Origin: Pseudomonadota bacterium
Lineage (GTDB): Bacteria; Myxococcota; Myxococcia; Myxococcales; Anaeromyxobacteraceae
Assembly (NCBI GenBank): GCA_023419875.1
Contig: JAEZXM010000340.1
Coordinates: forward strand, 1 to 8,244
Length of the DNA: 8,244 nt
Direction: 5' to 3'
Below the pieces are notes generated by a model that worked only from the letters and a program-made list of their open reading frames with translations, ran no database searches and had not been told where the DNA came from. Made by a program: the position numbers and the translations under genes. Shown here one piece after another: positions 5,402 to 8,244 of the stretch; position 1 is the stretch's first letter, and each line of letters starts with the position of its first letter.

Positions 5402-6769
5402 CTACTTCTCCCGCTCCCCCGGCGGTACCGGCGGCAGGTCCTTCGAGGCCATGTAGACCACGTTCCGGCTGGAGCGCTTGCCGCGGTACATGGCCCGGTC
5501 GGCCATGTCGAGGATCTCGCCCTTGCTCTGCGCGTGCTCGGGGAAGCTGGCGAGGCCGATGGAGCAGGTGATGCGGACCCGTGAGCCTTCGCGCGAGAGG
5601 AAGCGGTGGTCCTCGATCGCCCGGCGGATCCGCTCGGCGACCTTGAGCCCGCCGCCGGAGTCGATCCCGACGAGGAGCATCACGTACTCGTCGCCGCCGT
5701 AGCGGACCAGGATGTCGTCGTCCCGCACGCAGGAGCGGAGCACGCGCGCCACCTCCACGAGGAGCCGCGAGCCGGAGAGGTGCCCGTGCTCGTCGTTCAC
5801 CCGCTTGAATCGGTCGAGGTCCATGAACAGGACCGTGAACGGGCGCCCGCCCTGCACCTCGCGGTCGAGCACCATGTCGAGGTAGCGCGTGTTGTACAGG
5901 TGCGTGAGGTCGTCGAGGTAGGCGAGGTGCTCGACCTGCTTCAGCCGGCCGAGGTTGTGCAGCGCGAGCGCGAGGTTCCGGCAGAGGAAGTCCGCGGCTT
6001 CCGCGCCCGCGTCGTCGAGCGCCCCGGCGACGAGCACCGCGATCGCCGCCACCACCTTGCCCTCGCCCGTCACCGGCAACAGCAGCGCGCGCGGCCCGAG
6101 CTCGGTGTCGGCGCCGGGCAGGAGCTCCACCGGCTCCGGAGACTCACCGAGCCGTTGCAGCGTGGGCCGGCAGAGGCCGAGCAGCTCGGCGGCGAGCTCG
6201 TACGCGAGCCCGTGCGCGCCGGAGAGGACCCACTCGCCGCCGGAGGTCCGCTCGAGCAGGACCGCGCCCGTGGACTGGCACGCGCTCGCGACCGCGGAGA
6301 GCGAGACGGGGACGAGCGTGTCGCGGTCGAGCGTGGCGGCGATGCGCTGCCCCGCCTCGAACAGCTTGAGGTGCGCGCGCAGCGCCTTGTTCTCGTCGAG
6401 CAGGGCGCGGGTGGAGAGGCAGCGCTGCACCGCGAGCTGGAGCCCCTCGGGCGTCACCGGCTTCACGAGGTAGTCGCTCGCGCCGGCCTTCATGGCGCGC
6501 ACCGCGGGGTCGACCTTGTCGAGGGCGGTGATCACCACCACCTCGAGGTTCGGGTCGAGCCCCTTGGCGATCCCGAGGAGATCGAGGCCGGAGGAGCCGG
6601 GGAGGATCACGTCCGTGAGGAGCACGTCGAAGCGGCGCCGCTTGAGCAGGCCGAGGGCGGCCTCGGCGTCCGGCGCCACCTCGACCTCGTACCCGCCCGC
6701 GCGCAGGTAATCGGAGTACACGGTGCGCGCGAAGCGCTCGTCGTCCACGAGGAGCACGGACGCGTTCAT
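5402..6769 (-). CDS. response regulator diguanylate cyclase (REC-GAF-like-GGDEF)
   Basis: This cytoplasmic signalling enzyme is predicted to make cyclic di-GMP from two GTP under control of a receiver domain. Numbered from the ATG at 6769 (455 residues), the receiver spans about 3-118 with acidic Asp9/Asp10, phosphoacceptor Asp53, Thr81 and Lys103. A helical linker (about 119-137) leads to a GAF-like region (about 138-270), then a GGDEF domain (about 282-440). Metal-binding Asp317 lies in FMDLDRFK. The active-site motif is GGDEY (358-362), a conservative variant of GGDEF. An RxxD product-inhibition site (Arg349, Asp352) sits five residues before it, so feedback control is expected. A GTG three bases upstream (6772) is an alternative start; AGGA at 6774-6777 suits the ATG better. 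It is divergent from the tandem CheW gene. Specific myxobacterial Dmx names cannot be assigned. Confidence 0.93.
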   Translation of the reverse strand: MNASVLLVDDERFARTVYSDYLRAGGYEVEVAPDAEAALGLLKRRRFDVLLTDVILPGSSGLDLLGIAKGLDPNLEVVVITALDKVDPAVRAMKAGASDYLVKPVTPEGLQLAVQRCLSTRALLDENKALRAHLKLFEAGQRIAATLDRDTLVPVSLSAVASACQSTGAVLLERTSGGEWVLSGAHGLAYELAAELLGLCRPTLQRLGESPEPVELLPGADTELGPRALLLPVTGEGKVVAAIAVLVAGALDDAGAEAADFLCRNLALALHNLGRLKQVEHLAYLDDLTHLYNTRYLDMVLDREVQGGRPFTVLFMDLDRFKRVNDEHGHLSGSRLLVEVARVLRSCVRDDDILVRYGGDEYVMLLVGIDSGGGLKVAERIRRAIEDHRFLSREGSRVRITCSIGLASFPEHAQSKGEILDMADRAMYRGKRSSRNVVYMASKDLPPVPPGEREK

Positions 6770-6772
6770 CAC

Positions 6773-6792
6773 GTCCTGTATATCATGGCCCC
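6773..6792. promoter_or_regulatory. very short divergent start region with overlapping -10-like boxes
   Basis: Only about 20 bp separate the divergent diguanylate cyclase and CheW-domain starts. TGTATATCATG (6777-6787) is the sole AT-rich patch. On the + strand it offers TATCAT (6781-6786), placing a start near the GTG at 6793. On the - strand it offers TATACA (6782-6777), placing a start near the cyclase start codon. Neither has a recognisable -35 box; upstream elements would lie inside the opposite gene. Leaderless or nearly leaderless mRNAs are possible. Confidence 0.35.
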
Positions 6793-7560
6793 GTGGACCT
6801 CCCCGCGGACCGCAAGGCGCTCCTCTTCTCCGCCGGAGGCGTCCGACTCGCGCTCCGCCTCTCCCACCTGCGCGAGATCGTGCCCGCGCCGTCCGAGGGC
6901 GGCGAGATCGTCGCGCGCGGCGAGACGTTTCCCACGGCGTTCGTGTCCACGGTGCTGGGCCTGCCGGGTGGGTCCACGCCGTACGCGCTCCTCACCGAGG
7001 GCACACCACGTCTGGCCCTCCGCGTCGAGGCGCTGCACGGGATCATCGACCTCGCGGGCGCGGAGTTCTTCCAGCTCCCCGTGCCCACGCCGCTCCCGCA
7101 GCCGCCGCCGTTCTCCGGCGCCGTGGTCGCGCACGGCGAGGTGGCGCTCGAGCTGGCGGTCTCGAGCCTCGGGTTCGCGCCGCTCGAGCCCGCGGTCGAG
7201 CACCCCGAGCCTCCGCCCGATCTTGGCCCCTTCGCCGAGCGCGAACTCCGCTTCGCGCGCGCCGGGCTCGTGTTCGCCGTGCCGCTCTCGCTCCTCATGC
7301 AGGTGCTCGAGGATCCCCGGCTCGCGCCCGTGCCGCTCACGCCCCCCTCGCACCGCGGGCTCCTGTATCACGCGCGGTCGCTCCACTCGGTCGTGGACCT
7401 GGGCCACGTCTACGGAGCGCCCACCGGCCCCTCGCGGACGGTGTTGCTCGTCGACGCGGGCGGAGCCGGCGTCGGGGTCCTCGCCGACCGCGTGCTGGGC
7501 GTGGGGGAGGGCGGGCCGGACGTCGTCCGTCCGCCGTGGGATACGCTCTTCGGAGCGTGA
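6793..7560 (+). CDS. tandem CheW-like domain protein
   Basis: CheW domains couple chemoreceptors to CheA-type kinases. This 255-residue protein is longer than a single-domain CheW (about 160) and appears to hold two copies. Copy one (about 8-128) has the barrel pattern LLFSAGGVRLALRLSHLREIVP, a short ARGETFPTAFVSTVLGL middle, and LALRVEALHGIIDL. A Pro-rich stretch (about 98-106) and a linker (130-148) separate strands and copies. Copy two (about 150-240) keeps the clearer core: AVPLSLLMQVLE, VPLTPPSHRGLLYHARSLHSVVDLGHVYG, and GVGVLADRVLGV. No kinase or receiver domain is seen, so it is an adaptor-like protein. The start is GTG at 6793 with no Shine-Dalgarno. An ATG 8 bp earlier is out of frame. 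It lies between a divergent diguanylate cyclase and a romR-like gene, which suggests it links a chemosensory kinase to one of them. The assignment to CheW is by pattern and is moderately sure. Confidence 0.8.
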   Translation: MDLPADRKALLFSAGGVRLALRLSHLREIVPAPSEGGEIVARGETFPTAFVSTVLGLPGGSTPYALLTEGTPRLALRVEALHGIIDLAGAEFFQLPVPTPLPQPPPFSGAVVAHGEVALELAVSSLGFAPLEPAVEHPEPPPDLGPFAERELRFARAGLVFAVPLSLLMQVLEDPRLAPVPLTPPSHRGLLYHARSLHSVVDLGHVYGAPTGPSRTVLLVDAGGAGVGVLADRVLGVGEGGPDVVRPPWDTLFGA

Positions 7561-7562
7561 GA

Positions 7563-7577
7563 CCTCGGTTCGCGAGG
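7563..7577 (+). repeat. short hairpin after the CheW-like gene
   Basis: CCTCG (7563-7567) pairs with CGAGG (7573-7577) around GTTCG, starting 2 nt after the stop codon. With no T-run it is a weak terminator candidate at best. It directly precedes a larger inverted repeat. Confidence 0.35.
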
Positions 7578-7579
7578 CC

Positions 7580-7634
7580 GTTCAGCCTGAGCGTAGCGGC
7601 CGCCCCGCGGCCGCGGAGTCGAAGGCTGGGTGAA
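7580..7634. repeat. large imperfect inverted repeat, probable dispersed intergenic element
   Basis: CAGCCT (7583-7588) pairs with AGGCTG (7623-7628). Inside, two copies of GCGGCCGC (7596-7603 and 7607-7614) face each other across a CCC loop. The flanks CCTGAGCGTAG and GAGTCGAAGG look like a type of intergenic palindromic repeat I recall from many high-GC bacterial genomes. It probably serves as a transcription end or mRNA-protecting structure for the CheW-like gene. The dispersed nature is from memory, not shown by this window, which has one copy. Confidence 0.55.
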
Positions 7635-7655
7635 GGTTCAAACGCCCGGGAAATC

Positions 7656-7685
7656 TTGACATTCGGGGAATCGCGGGGTTACTGG
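7656..7685 (+). promoter_or_regulatory. candidate promoter of the romR-like gene
   Basis: A perfect TTGACA box (7656-7661) is followed after 18 bp by a poor -10, TACTGG (7680-7685). Transcription would start near 7692, leaving a pyrimidine-rich leader of about 30 nt before the ATG at 7723. The preceding inverted repeat separates this unit from the CheW-like gene, so the regulator probably has its own transcript. Confidence 0.45.
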
Positions 7686-7722
7686 ATACGGTTCTTCCTT
7701 CTCTTCCGAAGCCCGGACGGCC

Positions 7723-8244
7723 ATGCCCAAGAACCTGCTCCTCGCGGACGACTCGATCACCATCCAGAAGGTCGTCGCCATCACGTTCGCGAACGAGGAC
7801 GTCAAGGTCACCTCGGTGGACAACGGGGAGGACGCCGTCACCCGCGCTCGCGAGATCCGCCCCGACGTGATCCTCGCCGACGTGGTGATGCCGCGGAAGA
7901 ACGGCTACGAGGTTTGCGAGGCGATCAAGTCGGATCCGAGCCTCCGGCACATCCCGGTGCTCCTGCTCGCCGGTACGTTCGAGGCGTTCGACGAGTCCCG
8001 CGCCCGCGCCGCCCGCGCGGACGGACACATCTCGAAGCCCTTCGAGAGCCAAGCGCTCATCAACAAGGTGAAGGAACTGGTCTCCCTCGGCCCGGCCCAG
8101 AGCGGGGCACCCGCCGCCGCTCCGGCGCAGCGTCCCGCCCCGGCTCCCGCGCAGGCAGGGCGTCCTGCCGGTGCGCCTGCGCCCGTGGGCCGTCCCGGCC
8201 CTGCGCCCGCTCCCGGTCGTCCGCCCGCCGGGATGCCTGCCGCC
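7723..8244 (+). CDS. romR: RomR-like response regulator, 5' part (runs off the window)
   Basis: The first 174 codons of a response regulator are visible. A receiver domain spans about 3-122 with Asp9/Asp10, phosphoacceptor Asp53 (in LADVVMP) and Lys105 (SKPF). The usual switch Thr/Ser at the end of strand four is Ala83, within LLLAGTFEAFDE. After residue 123 the chain becomes a low-complexity Pro/Ala/Gly/Arg tail with repeated GRP units, continuing past 8244. Receiver plus proline-rich region is the architecture of Myxococcus xanthus RomR (about 420 residues, phosphorylated at Asp53, Glu-rich C-terminus), which sets cell polarity with the MglA GTPase and Frz system. The name rests on the architecture, Asp53 and my memory of the receiver motif. 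Another receiver protein with a Pro-rich tail is possible. There is no strong Shine-Dalgarno; the ATG is chosen because the receiver begins right after it. Confidence 0.7.
   Translation, partial: MPKNLLLADDSITIQKVVAITFANEDVKVTSVDNGEDAVTRAREIRPDVILADVVMPRKNGYEVCEAIKSDPSLRHIPVLLLAGTFEAFDESRARAARADGHISKPFESQALINKVKELVSLGPAQSGAPAAAPAQRPAPAPAQAGRPAGAPAPVGRPGPAPAPGRPPAGMPAA

Noticed and set aside
5226..5456. 76-codon + strand frame through the small RNA region
   Set aside because: Its start lies within the predicted promoter, it has no Shine-Dalgarno, it crosses the terminator and enters the antisense of the cyclase.
5606..7633. 675-codon + strand open frame over the diguanylate cyclase and CheW-like gene
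   Set aside because: It is antisense to the cyclase and out of frame with the CheW-like protein, both of which have real domain patterns; its own translation is compositional noise.

Overview
The window is very GC-rich with strong G/C bias at third codon positions. Its receiver-plus-Pro/Ala-rich protein matches what I remember of myxobacterial RomR. Together these suggest a Myxococcota bacterium, most likely Anaeromyxobacter or a relative. That placement is inference from composition and protein families, not from a search.

Left part (1-5151, all + strand): a galactose uptake and catabolism cluster. The last 32 codons of an unidentified gene (possibly galT) overlap galK (galactokinase) by ATGA. 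After a 135-bp gap with two inverted repeats come mglB (periplasmic galactose/glucose-binding protein), mglA (tandem-domain ABC ATPase) and mglC (permease). MglB captures the sugar, MglC and MglA import it, and GalK phosphorylates galactose for the Leloir pathway. A strong hairpin between mglB and mglA, plus a weak GTG start on mglA, would favour excess binding protein.

Middle (5152-5401): a gene-free stretch of 250 bp. It holds a good sigma70-type promoter (TTGAGT, 17 bp, TACATT), about 140 nt that fold into consecutive hairpins, and an intrinsic terminator ending just before the stop of the convergent next gene. I read this as a candidate independently transcribed small RNA. It is the least explained element in the window.

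Right part (5402-8244): a signalling cluster. A diguanylate cyclase (receiver, GAF-like, GGDEF) lies on the - strand. It is divergent by about 20 bp from a tandem CheW-domain protein on the + strand. After a 162-bp gap with a large hairpin repeat and a TTGACA box comes the start of a response regulator resembling RomR, the polarity regulator of myxobacterial gliding motility; it runs off the window. This part looks like a c-di-GMP / chemosensory / polarity neighbourhood.

Naming caution: mglA, mglB and mglC here are the methyl-galactoside transport genes. They are not the myxobacterial 'mutual gliding' genes of the same names, whose products work with RomR.
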